Assembly (NCBI GenBank): GCA_016931785.1
Contig: JAFGED010000202.1
Span: 1-49,649, forward strand
Reading direction: 5' to 3'
DNA from: Anaerolineae bacterium
GTDB lineage: Bacteria; Chloroflexota; Anaerolineae; B4-G1
DNA length: 49,649 nt
Position 1 is the stretch's first letter. The number at the start of each line of letters is the position of its first letter. The notes below the pieces were generated by a model. That model searched no databases and was not told where the DNA came from. It worked only from the letters and a program-made list of their open reading frames with translations. The translations under genes were made by a program, and so were the position numbers. Of the stretch, positions 1 through 7,381 are shown piece by piece.

Positions 1-800
1 CGTTCGAGCTGTACCTCAAGCGGCTCCTGGTGGGAATGTACGACCGGGTTTACGAGATTGGCCACGACTTTCGGAACGAAGGCATCTCACAGAAACACAA
101 CCCAGAGTTCACCCAACTGGAATTCTACGCCGCTTACTGGGACTATAACGACGTCATGGCCTTCTGCGAACAGATGGTCGCTTACGTCGCCGAGCAAGTG
201 CTGGGCACTACTGTGATCCAATACCAAGGCCACGAGATCGACCTCAACCCGCCCTGGCGGCGGGTCACACTGCGCGAGGCCGCTATCGAGGTCACGGGCA
301 TTGACTATCTCGACCACCCCACCGCCGATGAGTTGGCTTCTGCGCTCAAGGCCAAGGGCCTCGAAGCAAAACCTGGCGCAACTTGGGGGCGCTTGATCGA
401 CAAGGTGCTCTTGGATGCAATGGACCCGACACTTATCCAACCGACATTTTTGATGGATTACCCCCGCGACATCTCCCCATTTGCCAAGGTCAAACCCGAC
501 GATCCGACTCACGTCGAACGCTTTGAGTTTTTTATCGCGGGAATGGAGATGGGAAACGCCTTCAGCGAGCTAAACGATCCTTTCGACCAGGAACAGCGCT
601 TCCTCGAAGCAGGCCGGCTCTACGTAGCAGAAGACGAGGAGGCACACCCAATGGATGAAGATTACCTGCGGGCGATGAAGTACGGTATGCCGCCTAATGG
701 GGGTTTTGGCATGGGAGTGGACCGACTGACCATGCTCCTCACGGACAAAGCGACGATCCGCGAGGTCATCCTCTTCCCGCATCTTCGGGCCAAGGAGTGA
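1..800 (+). CDS. lysS: Lysyl-tRNA synthetase, class II, C-terminal part (5' end outside window)
   Basis: The protein charges tRNA-Lys with lysine in the cytoplasm. The reading frame is already open at base 3 (FELYLKRLLVG, then MYDRVYEIG), so the track's Met at base 30 is internal and the N-terminal anticodon-binding domain lies upstream. Seen directly: class II motif 2 as FRNEGISQKHNPEFTQLEFY, and motif 3 near the end as GFGMGVDRLTMLLT, ending in the usual LFPHLR region. The visible part (about 266 residues) matches the catalytic half of a normal bacterial LysS of about 500 residues. It ends in TGA at 798-800. No clear terminator hairpin follows in the next 140 bases. A lysyl-specific rather than aspartyl/asparaginyl assignment rests on the HNPEFT motif-2 context. 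Confidence 0.95.
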   Translation, partial: FELYLKRLLVGMYDRVYEIGHDFRNEGISQKHNPEFTQLEFYAAYWDYNDVMAFCEQMVAYVAEQVLGTTVIQYQGHEIDLNPPWRRVTLREAAIEVTGIDYLDHPTADELASALKAKGLEAKPGATWGRLIDKVLLDAMDPTLIQPTFLMDYPRDISPFAKVKPDDPTHVERFEFFIAGMEMGNAFSELNDPFDQEQRFLEAGRLYVAEDEEAHPMDEDYLRAMKYGMPPNGGFGMGVDRLTMLLTDKATIREVILFPHLRAKE

Positions 801-939
801 TCCAATCCCTCGTATCCCCACAAACCCGAGGGCAAAAATCAGCGCTTGCCCTACAGATGATACGGCCAATCCGTGGCGTAAAAGGTTTGAATTCGGTTTG
901 AGCAAGATGCGGCTATCCCCTCTTGGTACTGCCATACTA

Positions 940-968
940 TTGACTGCCTATGTAAAGTAGTGTAAAAT
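940..968 (+). promoter_or_regulatory. Sigma-70-type promoter for the secreted repeat protein gene
   Basis: TTGACT at 940-945, a 17-base spacer, then TAAAAT at 963-968. It lies about 60 bases upstream of the ATG at 1029, which has a purine-rich GGAAAGGGG ribosome-binding site. The rest of the 801-1028 gap shows no other clear feature. Confidence 0.6.
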
Positions 969-1028
969 GAAATAGGCTGGTAAAAAACGAAAGGCAGGTA
1001 ACAAAACCAGCACGAAAAAGGAAAGGGG

Positions 1029-2036
1029 ATGGAAAAAAGGGGGGCGGGAGTCGCGCGATCTCTCCCAATAATAGCCATAGTAGTTATCCTCCTTGTAGGA
1101 AACGTAGCTGCCACCCATCCACAAGAAACCCCTAGCGGGAAATGCGAATACTTCACTGAGACCGGTCACTACGTATGCAACGAGTTCCTTGATTTTTTCA
1201 AGACACGAGGCGAACGAGGGACCTTTGGCTATCCTCTCACGGAGGCATTCGACGACCCCGCACGCGGGCTACGGGTGCAGTACTTCCAGCGTTCCCGCAT
1301 GGAATGGCACCCATACAACCCCGACCCTTACAAGGTCCAGCTTGGATTGCTAATCGACGAGTTGGGCCACATCGATCCCCCGGTCGGCGAAGCAGAGCGC
1401 CCAGCCTTTAACAGCTCTGTCCACCATTATTTCCCAGAAACCGGCCACGTCGTATCCTATGCGTTCCTCAAGCACTTTCGTGAGCACGGCGGGCTAGATA
1501 TATTTGGTTATCCCCGCACCGAGTTTATGTATGAGGATGGATATATCGTCCAATATTTCCAACGGGCGAGGATGGAATGGCATCCCGAGGCGGCATCCGG
1601 GCCGGAAATGCGCCTGACCGATATGGGGGAAATTTACCTCGAGGAATTTGGCCTCCCTGGTGATTACGATCAACCTCTACCACCTCCCGCCGCACCGGGA
1701 GCCACTCCCGGTCCGCCAACAGGGCCGCATACCAAGCTAGACGTAAGTGCGTCAGTACGCTACGCCATTATGGGGCGTCAGGGCACCCAGACTGTTTTTA
1801 TCTACGTGAACGATCAGCGGCACGAGCCAGTCCAGGATGTCAACGCCCAAATCGTCATACACTACCAGTCAGGAGATCAAACACACACCTGCGACCCTAC
1901 CAACACCAGTGGTTTTACCAAGTGCAGCTTTGATATCCAACTGTCACCCCCGGGAGAAAAAGTGGTGATCGATGTGATGGCAGTCTATGGTGACCTGAGG
2001 GCTACGACCCAGACCTTTTTCTTGCCATGGTGGTAG
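1029..2036 (+). CDS. Secreted protein with two 'ETGH...FGYP...YFQRxRMEWHP' repeats and a C-terminal beta domain
   Basis: This 335-residue protein starts with a basic stretch and a hydrophobic segment (LPIIAIVVILLVG, about residues 12-26), consistent with a signal peptide or membrane anchor. Two repeats of about 80 residues follow (roughly 40-115 and 128-205). Each has YFxETGHxVxxxFLxxF, then FGYPxTE, then VQYFQRxRMEWHP. A Pro/Gly-rich linker (about 215-235) leads to a C-terminal domain of alternating polar and hydrophobic strands with two Cys (HTCD, TKCSF), perhaps Ig-like. I know the repeat as common in secreted Chloroflexota proteins but not its function; cell-wall or surface attachment is a guess. 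The gene has its own promoter and a strong terminator, so it is a single transcription unit. Confidence 0.8.
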   Translation: MEKRGAGVARSLPIIAIVVILLVGNVAATHPQETPSGKCEYFTETGHYVCNEFLDFFKTRGERGTFGYPLTEAFDDPARGLRVQYFQRSRMEWHPYNPDPYKVQLGLLIDELGHIDPPVGEAERPAFNSSVHHYFPETGHVVSYAFLKHFREHGGLDIFGYPRTEFMYEDGYIVQYFQRARMEWHPEAASGPEMRLTDMGEIYLEEFGLPGDYDQPLPPPAAPGATPGPPTGPHTKLDVSASVRYAIMGRQGTQTVFIYVNDQRHEPVQDVNAQIVIHYQSGDQTHTCDPTNTSGFTKCSFDIQLSPPGEKVVIDVMAVYGDLRATTQTFFLPWW

Positions 2037-2069
2037 CTCTTATCAACATGGTGGTAGCCCACCCACGAG

Positions 2070-2102
2070 AAAAAAAAGCCCGCCGCGTGCGGGCTTTTTT
2101 TT
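2070..2102. terminator. Bidirectional Rho-independent terminator
   Basis: A perfect GCCCGC / GCGGGC stem (2078-2083 with 2089-2094, loop CGCGT) is flanked by an A-run on the left (2070-2077) and a T-run on the right (2095-2102). It can therefore stop transcription from both directions. It sits between the convergent secreted-protein gene and the minus-strand operon ending at 2285. Confidence 0.9.
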
Positions 2103-2111
2103 CGAAAGCAT

Positions 2112-2278
2112 CATATCGCGTAACTACTCAGGCTACTCGCCCGAGCAGTCTCTCTCGCTCGAAAAAGGGAGGGGGCGGGGGTTGGGAGAGCGGCGAAGCC
2201 GCTCTCCCAACCCCCGCCCCCTCCCTTTTCACACGCGAAAGGCAACTGCGAAGCAAGGCTGAGTAGTTACCATATCGC
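2112..2278. mobile_element. MITE-like element: 12-bp TIRs, 8-bp target duplication, perfect 32-bp palindromic core
   Basis: The element spans 2120-2270 (151 bp). Left end GTAACTACTCAG (2120-2131) and right end CTGAGTAGTTAC (2259-2270) are perfect inverted repeats. The 8-mer CATATCGC flanks both sides (2112-2119 and 2271-2278), as expected for a target-site duplication. The core is a perfect hairpin: 32-bp arms 2163-2194 and 2198-2229 around the 3-base loop GAA. It has no coding capacity; the 79-aa track ORF here is spurious. IS66-family ends typically begin GTAA and make 8-bp duplications, so mobilisation in trans by an IS66 transposase is a reasonable inference. It lies 7 bases past the stop codon of the minus-strand gene at 2285 and could also act as its transcription stop. 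A second copy begins at 49563. Confidence 0.85.
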
Positions 2279-2284
2279 TAAACT

Positions 2285-3139
2285 CTACGGAACCACATTG
2301 ACCGCGACCAGCGTGACATAGTCCACCCCAGCGCTGGTCGTTACGCGCTCACCAACCGCTTCCGGGTTGTACAGGCCGACAATGATCGTCGCCGGGCCGG
2401 TGTAGCCACGATACTCCTCGACAAACCCCATCGAATGCACGTCCACAACGGTCTCCCCAGAAGACCACTCCATCATAGGGCGATCCCCTCCACCAGGAAG
2501 CCCATCGTGCTGCGCGATGATGTTGCCGTCACTTGACCGAAGGTGGGTGAAAACGACATAGTTCACCGGGCTGCGCCCCTCCAAGGCCCGCCAGGTAAGG
2601 GTGAGCTGTATGGGCTGTGCAGTGGTGACCTCGACTGCCGACAGGCTATAGCTGACCAACTCCACAAAAGCGGGATTGCCGAATCGGACTCGCACGTCAC
2701 CCGACAAGGCCCCTACAGGCACCGAGGTCGCCGGAACAGCGGTCGACCGAGGCTGCGGCGTAGGAACCGAAACGGCAGAGGTCGGCGCAACAGTCGGCAC
2801 TGCAAAGGTCGGCGTAGGACTGGGAGTGAGATCAACGGTAGGAGTGACAGAGGCCAATGGGATTGGCGTAGGAGTGCCGATGGACATCTCGTCATAAAGG
2901 TCGGGCAGGATGAAATTCGCACTGATAAAGATAGCCGCGCCGATAAAGACGAGAATCAGAACCATCGCCCAAGCCCGAACCACACGCGATGTCGCGGTCT
3001 CACGCTCGAGCGTGAACAGAGCTAGACCCCGGTCCCGATGTGCAATCAACGCTCGTACCGTATAAAAAATGGCCCCAAAAATGCATCCAATGTAAAAGAT
3101 CCAGGCGTAATCTACCAACCAACGTAGAAGAATCGTCAT
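2285..3139 (-). CDS. Membrane-anchored protein with Thr/Pro-rich linker and extracytoplasmic beta-sandwich-like domain
   Basis: Unnamed family, 284 residues. Two hydrophobic segments near the N-terminus (about residues 10-28 and 56-78) form a hairpin anchor. A low-complexity Thr/Pro/Ser/Val linker (about 88-140) is followed by a C-terminal domain of about 140 residues with short beta-rich motifs such as LTLTWRALE, VVFTHLRSSDG, AQHDG and IVGLYNPE. The HLxxxDGxxxAQHDG...GLY pattern also occurs at the C-terminus of some large Chloroflexota membrane glycosyltransferases, which suggests a carbohydrate-binding or protein-interaction module outside the cell; this is inference. The start overlaps the end of the phosphorylase gene by 4 bases (ATGA), so it is the last gene of that operon. 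Confidence 0.75.
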   Translation of the reverse strand: MTILLRWLVDYAWIFYIGCIFGAIFYTVRALIAHRDRGLALFTLERETATSRVVRAWAMVLILVFIGAAIFISANFILPDLYDEMSIGTPTPIPLASVTPTVDLTPSPTPTFAVPTVAPTSAVSVPTPQPRSTAVPATSVPVGALSGDVRVRFGNPAFVELVSYSLSAVEVTTAQPIQLTLTWRALEGRSPVNYVVFTHLRSSDGNIIAQHDGLPGGGDRPMMEWSSGETVVDVHSMGFVEEYRGYTGPATIIVGLYNPEAVGERVTTSAGVDYVTLVAVNVVP

Positions 3140-3975
3140 AGCGCCCTCAACACCCCACGAATGATTGCTCCCAACCTTGGCACCAACACCCGGCCAGCTT
3201 CAAGCACCTCCTCGTGGGTTGTCTCCACCGCCGCACCCTCTACCGGTGCGATGTTGCTGATACCAGAGAGCCCCAGCACACGCGTACCGCCGTGGCGAGC
3301 AATCGCGACCTCGGGTACGGTCGACATGCCGACGGCGTCCGCACCAATCAAGCGCAGGAACCGCAGGTCGGCCCGCGTCTCGAAGCTGGGACCCGCCAGG
3401 CAAACATAAACCCCCTCGCGCAGAGGCACGTCCGCCTCAGCGGCTGCCCGCCCGGCAAGCTCCCGCAGGCGCAGGTCGTACGGTTCTGACATGTCCGGGA
3501 AACGCGGCCCGAAGGCGTCCAGGTTTGGACCACGCAGCGGGGTCAGCCCCCCCATTCCAATCAGGTTAATGTGATCGGTGATGAGCATCACGTCACCCGT
3601 GTTGAACCCTGGATTGAGACCCCCCGCCGCATTGGTGACGATCAGCGTCTCAATTCCCAAGACCTGCATCACACGAACGGGAAAGGTGACCTCAGCCATC
3701 GAATAGCCCTCATAGTAATGAGCGCGTCCCTGCATCACGGCCACCGCCTGCCCCTCCAATCGCCCGACGACCAAACGGCCTGCGTGTCCTTCTACAGTCG
3801 TGGTGAAAAAGTGAGGAATGTCTTCATAAGGAATGGCCACGCCATCCAAGACGGCATCCGCCAACGCGCTGAGACCAGAGCCAAGAATGAGGCCCACCCC
3901 AGGCTGTAGGGCAGTCCGCTCCCGCACCACGGCAGCAGCGGCTTCAAAATGCGACATCATGAAGGATTCAGGCAT
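3136..3975 (-). CDS. punA: Purine-nucleoside phosphorylase (PNP family I, trimeric type)
   Basis: The enzyme splits purine nucleosides with phosphate, giving the base and ribose-1-phosphate in purine salvage. The 279 residues fit the family. Visible motifs: phosphate-binding LILGSGLS (about 28-35), TVEGHAGRL with the catalytic-site His, NAAGGLNPGFNTGDVMLITDH, LAGPSFETRADLRFL with the purine-binding Glu, AVGMSTVPE, and GISNIAP with the substrate-binding Asn. Start codons at residues 1, 6 and 7 (MPESFMM) are all possible; none has a strong ribosome-binding site. It follows the PH/SHOCT gene by 10 bases and overlaps the next gene by 4, so it is co-transcribed with its neighbours although they share no evident pathway. 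Confidence 0.92.
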   Translation of the reverse strand: MPESFMMSHFEAAAAVVRERTALQPGVGLILGSGLSALADAVLDGVAIPYEDIPHFFTTTVEGHAGRLVVGRLEGQAVAVMQGRAHYYEGYSMAEVTFPVRVMQVLGIETLIVTNAAGGLNPGFNTGDVMLITDHINLIGMGGLTPLRGPNLDAFGPRFPDMSEPYDLRLRELAGRAAAEADVPLREGVYVCLAGPSFETRADLRFLRLIGADAVGMSTVPEVAIARHGGTRVLGLSGISNIAPVEGAAVETTHEEVLEAGRVLVPRLGAIIRGVLRAL

Positions 3976-3985
3976 CCGGGAATCT

Positions 3986-4630
3986 CTAGATCCTATCCAG
4001 CAGCTTGCGTCTCTTCTCCTGGAACTCGGCGTCCGTCAGCAGACCCTTCTTGCGCAACTCATCCAACTCCGCGATCAACTCCGGGATATCCGCTGCACTC
4101 GGCGCTCCGCTCTCCGCCTGCCACTTGGAGTCTTTGGACGCTCCTAGCTGATCAAGCCCGGTTTTCTGATCAAGCAAATCTTTCTTGAATTCGATCGGGT
4201 CGGCAAGGCGATAAAAGACATCGGCGCCGCTATCCGAGCCGGCGATGACCTTGACGTCGCCATACTTGAGGAGGCGTCCCATCGCGGTCTGCTCCGTCAC
4301 GATGTCGTTGATCTTTTCCAGCAGGGTGTCAGACACCCGCTTTTGGACCATCCCGCTGACCTGGATAATGCGACGATCGGTAATGACGTAGCGCTTGTTC
4401 CACCAAATCCACAAGCGGTATAGAAAATGACCAACGGGCACGAGCAGCAATAAGAGGCCCAATAACGGCACAGCCCATCCAGAAAATACGGCTCCCACTA
4501 TCGAAAGGGCAAGAATGATAAAGCTGACCACCCCGTCAACCAGAATCGTGGGCAGCAACACGATCCAGTGGTCACGAGAAGTCCTCACCACACGCTCGTT
4601 CTTCGCCAACAATTTCTCCACGTAACTCAT
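3986..4630 (-). CDS. PH-domain (bPH2/YdbS-like) membrane protein with C-terminal SHOCT motif
   Basis: About 214 residues from the ATG at 4630 (MSYVEKLL), which I prefer to the track's TTG at 4657 because GAAAGGGG lies just upstream. After an N-terminal helix (KNERVVRTSRDHW) come two hydrophobic segments (about 25-45 and 52-73). Then KRYVITDRRIIQVSGMVQK and the remainder of a bacterial PH fold follow (about 78-150), and the C-terminus is a SHOCT helix pair (ELDELRKKGLLTDAEFQEK). Such proteins are membrane-bound and of unknown specific role; SHOCT is seen as an oligomerisation module. The gene lies 23 bases after the recombinase gene and 10 before PNP. Confidence 0.82.
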   Translation of the reverse strand: MSYVEKLLAKNERVVRTSRDHWIVLLPTILVDGVVSFIILALSIVGAVFSGWAVPLLGLLLLLVPVGHFLYRLWIWWNKRYVITDRRIIQVSGMVQKRVSDTLLEKINDIVTEQTAMGRLLKYGDVKVIAGSDSGADVFYRLADPIEFKKDLLDQKTGLDQLGASKDSKWQAESGAPSAADIPELIAELDELRKKGLLTDAEFQEKRRKLLDRI

Positions 4631-4653
4631 GATGCCCCTTTCAGCGCCCCAAC

Positions 4654-5544
4654 TCAAGCGCGTGGATGAGCCTTATCGTAGGCCTCTCGCTTGCGGCGGG
4701 TAGAGACCTTGGTGTAGATTTGTGTACTGGAAATATTGGTGTGACCCAGCAGTTGCTGAAGCTCGCGCAGTCCTGCGCCGCCATCCAGCATGTGAGTAGC
4801 AAAGGAGTGGCGCAGGGTATGAGGAGTGACATCTTGCTCGATACCAACGGCCGTGGCGTATTCTTTGACGATCAGCCAGAGGCCCTGCCTGGTCAAGGGA
4901 TATCCACGGCGATTGACAAACAAAGCCGTCTCCCTCCGCCCGTGCAACAACCTGGGCCTACCGCTCTCCAAGTAAGTTTCAAGTGCTCCACGAGCGCGTT
5001 CATGGATCGGCAGGATGCGCTCCCTGTTTCCCTTGCCCAGGCAACGCACCGTTTCATCCTTCAGATCGACTGCGCCTACGTCGAGCTGGATAACCTCGCT
5101 GGCCCGCATACCGGTTGCATACATTAACTCAAGCAGCGCCCGGTCTCGTAGCCCTTTGGGGGTATTGGACCGAGCCGGCTCCGCCAGCAACCGGGCCACT
5201 TCCTCCAGACTCAAGGGATGTGGAAGATGTCTGTCAACCGACGGAGAGTCCACCAAGACGGTGGGATCATCCCCCAGCACGCCGTCGGCGACCAGGAAGT
5301 GAAAAAAAGACTTGACAGCCGCGACCTTGCGTCCCACCGTCGAAGGGGCATACCCGCGCTGCTTAAGATACAGGACGTGGCTCCGAATGCGCTCTCGACC
5401 CACGTCCTGCCAAGAAAAGACCCCCTCACCTGCCAGGTAGGACAGGAACTGGGTTAGGTCGTTGCGATAAGCAGAAACAGTATGGCTAGAATAGCCCTTT
5501 TCTACCACCACAAAACGGAGAAATTCCTCAATTTGCGCTTGCAT
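4654..5544 (-). CDS. xerD: Tyrosine recombinase, XerC/XerD type
   Basis: The 296-residue length is typical of the chromosome-dimer-resolving XerC/XerD recombinases. The N-terminal SAM-like core-binding domain (about 1-85) contains VEKGYSSHTVSAYRNDL. The catalytic domain has all expected residues: Arg in TGMRASEVIQL, Lys in CLGKGNRERILPI, His and Arg in HTLRHSFATHML, His in LLGHTNIS and Tyr in TQIYTKVS. That makes it an active recombinase on paper. XerC and XerD cannot be separated reliably by eye; the symbol is tentative. It has its own promoter and heads the operon running down to 2285. No phage or integron context is visible, which favours a housekeeping role. Confidence 0.88.
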   Translation of the reverse strand: MQAQIEEFLRFVVVEKGYSSHTVSAYRNDLTQFLSYLAGEGVFSWQDVGRERIRSHVLYLKQRGYAPSTVGRKVAAVKSFFHFLVADGVLGDDPTVLVDSPSVDRHLPHPLSLEEVARLLAEPARSNTPKGLRDRALLELMYATGMRASEVIQLDVGAVDLKDETVRCLGKGNRERILPIHERARGALETYLESGRPRLLHGRRETALFVNRRGYPLTRQGLWLIVKEYATAVGIEQDVTPHTLRHSFATHMLDGGAGLRELQQLLGHTNISSTQIYTKVSTRRKREAYDKAHPRA

Positions 5545-5576
5545 TCTATCCTCTCAAAAAACCCTCTGTCCCGTTC

Positions 5577-5605
5577 ATTATAGCATACTTTGCATAAACT
5601 CAAAA
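5577..5605 (-). promoter_or_regulatory. Promoter of the xerD-like operon
   Basis: Read on the minus strand: TTTTGA (5600-5605), 17-base spacer, then a consensus TATAAT (5577-5582). It lies about 32 bases ahead of the ATG at 5544, which has a GAGAGG ribosome-binding site. Confidence 0.65.
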
Positions 5606-5623
5606 ACGCAGGGGCCAAAAAAC

Positions 5624-5720
5624 GGGTGCATTTGCCCCCTGGGGCAGCGGACGCTCGGTTTCCAGTGAAATAGGCATAACACACGCTTTAGCGTTCATCA
5701 GACAGGAGCAAATGCCCCCC
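5624..5720. repeat. About 97-bp dispersed element with inverted ends (copy 1), in the 5545-5901 intergenic gap
   Basis: The left end GGGTGCATTTGCCCC and the right end GGAGCAAATGCCCCCC are inverted relative to each other, with a 2-base difference at one arm. The interior (GGGGCAGCGG, TTTCCAG, AAATAGGC, AACACACGCTT) recurs at 9268-9369. Further on, 5790-5812 (GCCCCAAGGAACAAGC) also has a counterpart after the second copy. The remainder of the 357-base gap shows no believable gene: the plus-strand 113-aa track ORF there overlaps the propeller gene antisense and has no ribosome-binding site. Confidence 0.6.
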
Positions 5721-5901
5721 GGCAGCTTGGGCTTGCGCCCCAACTACACCTTGGTAACACCATTTCCTCACAAGCAGCGTATACGCCCCAAGGAACAAGC
5801 ACACCCTAAAAAACAGCGCGCGGGACGTCCGCCAGCGAAACGAAAAAAGAGTGAGCCTTTCGACCCACTCTTTCCATCGCTGTTCGAGCTGGATTCAACC
5901 C

Positions 5902-6849
5902 CTACAACCGCAACACGTCCCCTCCAACAAGTCCGACCAGCAGTGGCGCGCCCGGCGCGAGGCCTTGCGGGGCAACCACAGTGGATACTCCCTGTGCCAG
6001 ATCTAGGTCCGCTTTCCAATCAGCCCAAGTTTGGCCCCCGTCGCGGGAAATAAGCAAGGTTGTGCCAAGCACCGCCAGGACGTCCGGAGTATCAGGAAAC
6101 TCGGGCGAGAGCACAATAGCATTCACAACATCCTTGATAACATCTTCCCCCAAACGTGACCAGGTTTTCCCCCGATCCTCAGAACGAAAAAGGCCAAACG
6201 CTTCTGTACCGGCAAACAAGACGCCGTCGTTGGCATAATCCGGCGACAGGGCGAGACTGATCACTGGCGCATAGTCGATGGGGAAACTCACCTCTCGCCA
6301 AGCGCGACCGCCGTTCGTGCTGCGGAAAACGCCTGTCTCCGTGCCTAGGAAAAGCGTCTCGTCGTTGGCAAAAGCAGGAGAAATAGCCATAGACAAGACG
6401 TTCAAATCTAGCAGCCCAAAGTTCCACCGCCGGAAACGTTTACCCCGATCGGATGAGAGAAAGACGCCGTCTTCCATCGTCCCCACGAATAGCGTGCCGT
6501 CTTGGACAAAATTCGGCGACACGGCGATGGCCGAGACAGCAGGGGGTGGCGACGCCAAAGAAGCCACTTGCCAATTCTCGCCGCTGTCCAATGAATACAG
6601 CACGCCCCCTAACGCACCTGCAAACACGCTCCTATCCGACTCAAAATCAGGCGAGACGGCGACTGCCATCGCCGCCAGTGCCTCCTCCAACTCTAGCGAA
6701 TTGTACGCATAACTCCAGCTAGCAGCCCCCCCATCCTCGGAGCGATAAAGGCCGCTTTGCCGCGCGGCAAAGCAAATACCATCCTGTGCAAAGTTGGGCG
6801 AGATGGCCAGGCCATAAACGATATCCCCAACCTCTGTTTCTTTGCTCAT
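5902..6849 (-). CDS. BNR/Asp-box beta-propeller protein (sortilin/YCF48-like)
   Basis: 315 residues built almost wholly of repeats of about 45-50 residues. Each has a hydrophobic strand, 'SPxFxxDxxLFxGT', then an Asp-box turn: YRSEDGGAAS, YSLDSGENWQ, LSSDRGKRF, RSTNGGRAW, RSEDRGKTW, ISRDGGQTW. Six or so repeats fit a six- or seven-bladed propeller. No signal peptide is visible, so it may be cytoplasmic or miss its leader. Related propellers include sialidase-like folds, Vps10/sortilin domains and the photosystem II assembly factor YCF48; none of the catalytic residues of sialidases is evident. The start is well supported: AGGAGG five bases before ATG and a promoter just upstream. It is a single-gene unit. 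Confidence 0.85.
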   Translation of the reverse strand: MSKETEVGDIVYGLAISPNFAQDGICFAARQSGLYRSEDGGAASWSYAYNSLELEEALAAMAVAVSPDFESDRSVFAGALGGVLYSLDSGENWQVASLASPPPAVSAIAVSPNFVQDGTLFVGTMEDGVFLSSDRGKRFRRWNFGLLDLNVLSMAISPAFANDETLFLGTETGVFRSTNGGRAWREVSFPIDYAPVISLALSPDYANDGVLFAGTEAFGLFRSEDRGKTWSRLGEDVIKDVVNAIVLSPEFPDTPDVLAVLGTTLLISRDGGQTWADWKADLDLAQGVSTVVAPQGLAPGAPLLVGLVGGDVLRL

Positions 6850-6879
6850 CTTTGCCTCCTAATCGTTCTCAAGGGGCAA

Positions 6880-6908
6880 ATTATACAACGATCTCCAAAT
6901 TACGCCAA
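6880..6908 (-). promoter_or_regulatory. Promoter of the propeller gene
   Basis: Minus strand: TTGGCG (6903-6908), 17 bases, TATAAT (6880-6885). The -35 box abuts a truncated copy of the modular palindromic repeat (6923-7015), so the repeat may have replaced the original upstream sequence. Confidence 0.65.
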
Positions 6909-6922
6909 GCCACAATGGTTTG

Positions 6923-7015
6923 AATCCCCCGCTTGGCGACAATCCCTTGGATCGCGCCTCACCCCCGCCGCAATTGCCAACCGCTTCGCGTTTGGACGCT
7001 CTCCGGCTTTTCCCC
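6923..7015 (-). repeat. Modular palindromic repeat, copy A (truncated, intergenic)
   Basis: It shares with the copies at 9427, 10207 and 26704 the module AATCCCCCGCTT, then GCCAACCGC..GTTTGGACGCT, then CCGGCTTTTCCCC at its right end (7015). The CCCCGGCGC-palindrome half present in the other copies is missing. It sits between the propeller gene's promoter and the pilin terminator. Confidence 0.7.
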
Positions 7016-7022
7016 ATAAAAA

Positions 7023-7053
7023 GAACAAGACCCCGCGATGCGGGGTCTTGTTC
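7023..7053 (-). terminator. Hairpin terminator downstream of the Flp pilin gene
   Basis: A perfect 14-bp stem GAACAAGACCCCGC / GCGGGGTCTTGTTC with loop GAT. On the minus strand a T-rich run (TTTTTATGG) follows. It lies 43 bases past the pilin stop codon. Confidence 0.75.
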
Positions 7054-7095
7054 GGCAGTGCGGTCCATTCGTGCAATACCACCGTCACTCTAGGC

Positions 7096-7242
7096 CTAGA
7101 TGGAATTCACGATATTGCTGAAGATGTTGCCAATGGCCGGGCCTAGCAGCGCCAGAATCACGATAACCACAATAGCCACTAGAACAAGAATCAACGCGTA
7201 CTCGACCAGTCCCTGCCCTTCCTCACGTGGTAAAAACAGCAT
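7096..7242 (-). CDS. Flp/Fap-type type IVb pilin (48 aa, not in ORF track)
   Basis: The short reading frame encodes a 48-residue prepilin beginning MLFLPREEGQG. It has a short leader with Gly followed by QGLVEY, matching the Flp cleavage rule (cut after Gly, Glu at +5, Tyr at +6), then a single hydrophobic helix (ALILVLVAIVVIVILALL) and a short tail ending FSNIVNSI. Flp pilins are cleaved by a prepilin peptidase (TadV-type) and assembled by the Tad machinery into adhesion pili. No tad/cpa genes are in the window, so this copy is an orphan. The start is supported by GGGAGGTGA before the ATG, a consensus promoter upstream and a terminator downstream. Confidence 0.9.
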   Translation of the reverse strand: MLFLPREEGQGLVEYALILVLVAIVVIVILALLGPAIGNIFSNIVNSI

Positions 7243-7304
7243 CCCTATCACCTCCCTTCAATAGAATGATGGACACTTAGACAATGCTTTATACCACTAA
7301 ACAA

Positions 7305-7333
7305 ATTATACTGGATTCACACATGTACGGCAA
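7305..7333 (-). promoter_or_regulatory. Promoter of the Flp pilin gene, with a nearby inverted repeat
   Basis: Minus strand: TTGCCG (7328-7333), 17 bases, TATAAT (7305-7310). Immediately upstream is an inverted repeat TTGGTAC-(11)-GTACCAA (7341-7347 / 7359-7365). It could be an operator for the pilin promoter or a weak end signal for the kinase gene; this is inference. Confidence 0.65.
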
Positions 7334-7381
7334 TAGGACGTTGGTACTAATCCTTCTGGTACCAATCCTCATTTGGCTGCA

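Noticed and set aside
2027-2266. 79-aa plus-strand ORF
   Set aside because: It crosses the terminator and the MITE hairpin; non-coding.
4654-5544. xerD-like gene as integrase of a genomic island
   Set aside because: No attachment-site repeats, excisionase or tRNA next to it; length and motifs fit the housekeeping XerC/D type.
5712-6053. 113-aa plus-strand ORF, basic protein
   Set aside because: It starts in a dispersed repeat, lacks a ribosome-binding site and overlaps the propeller gene antisense.
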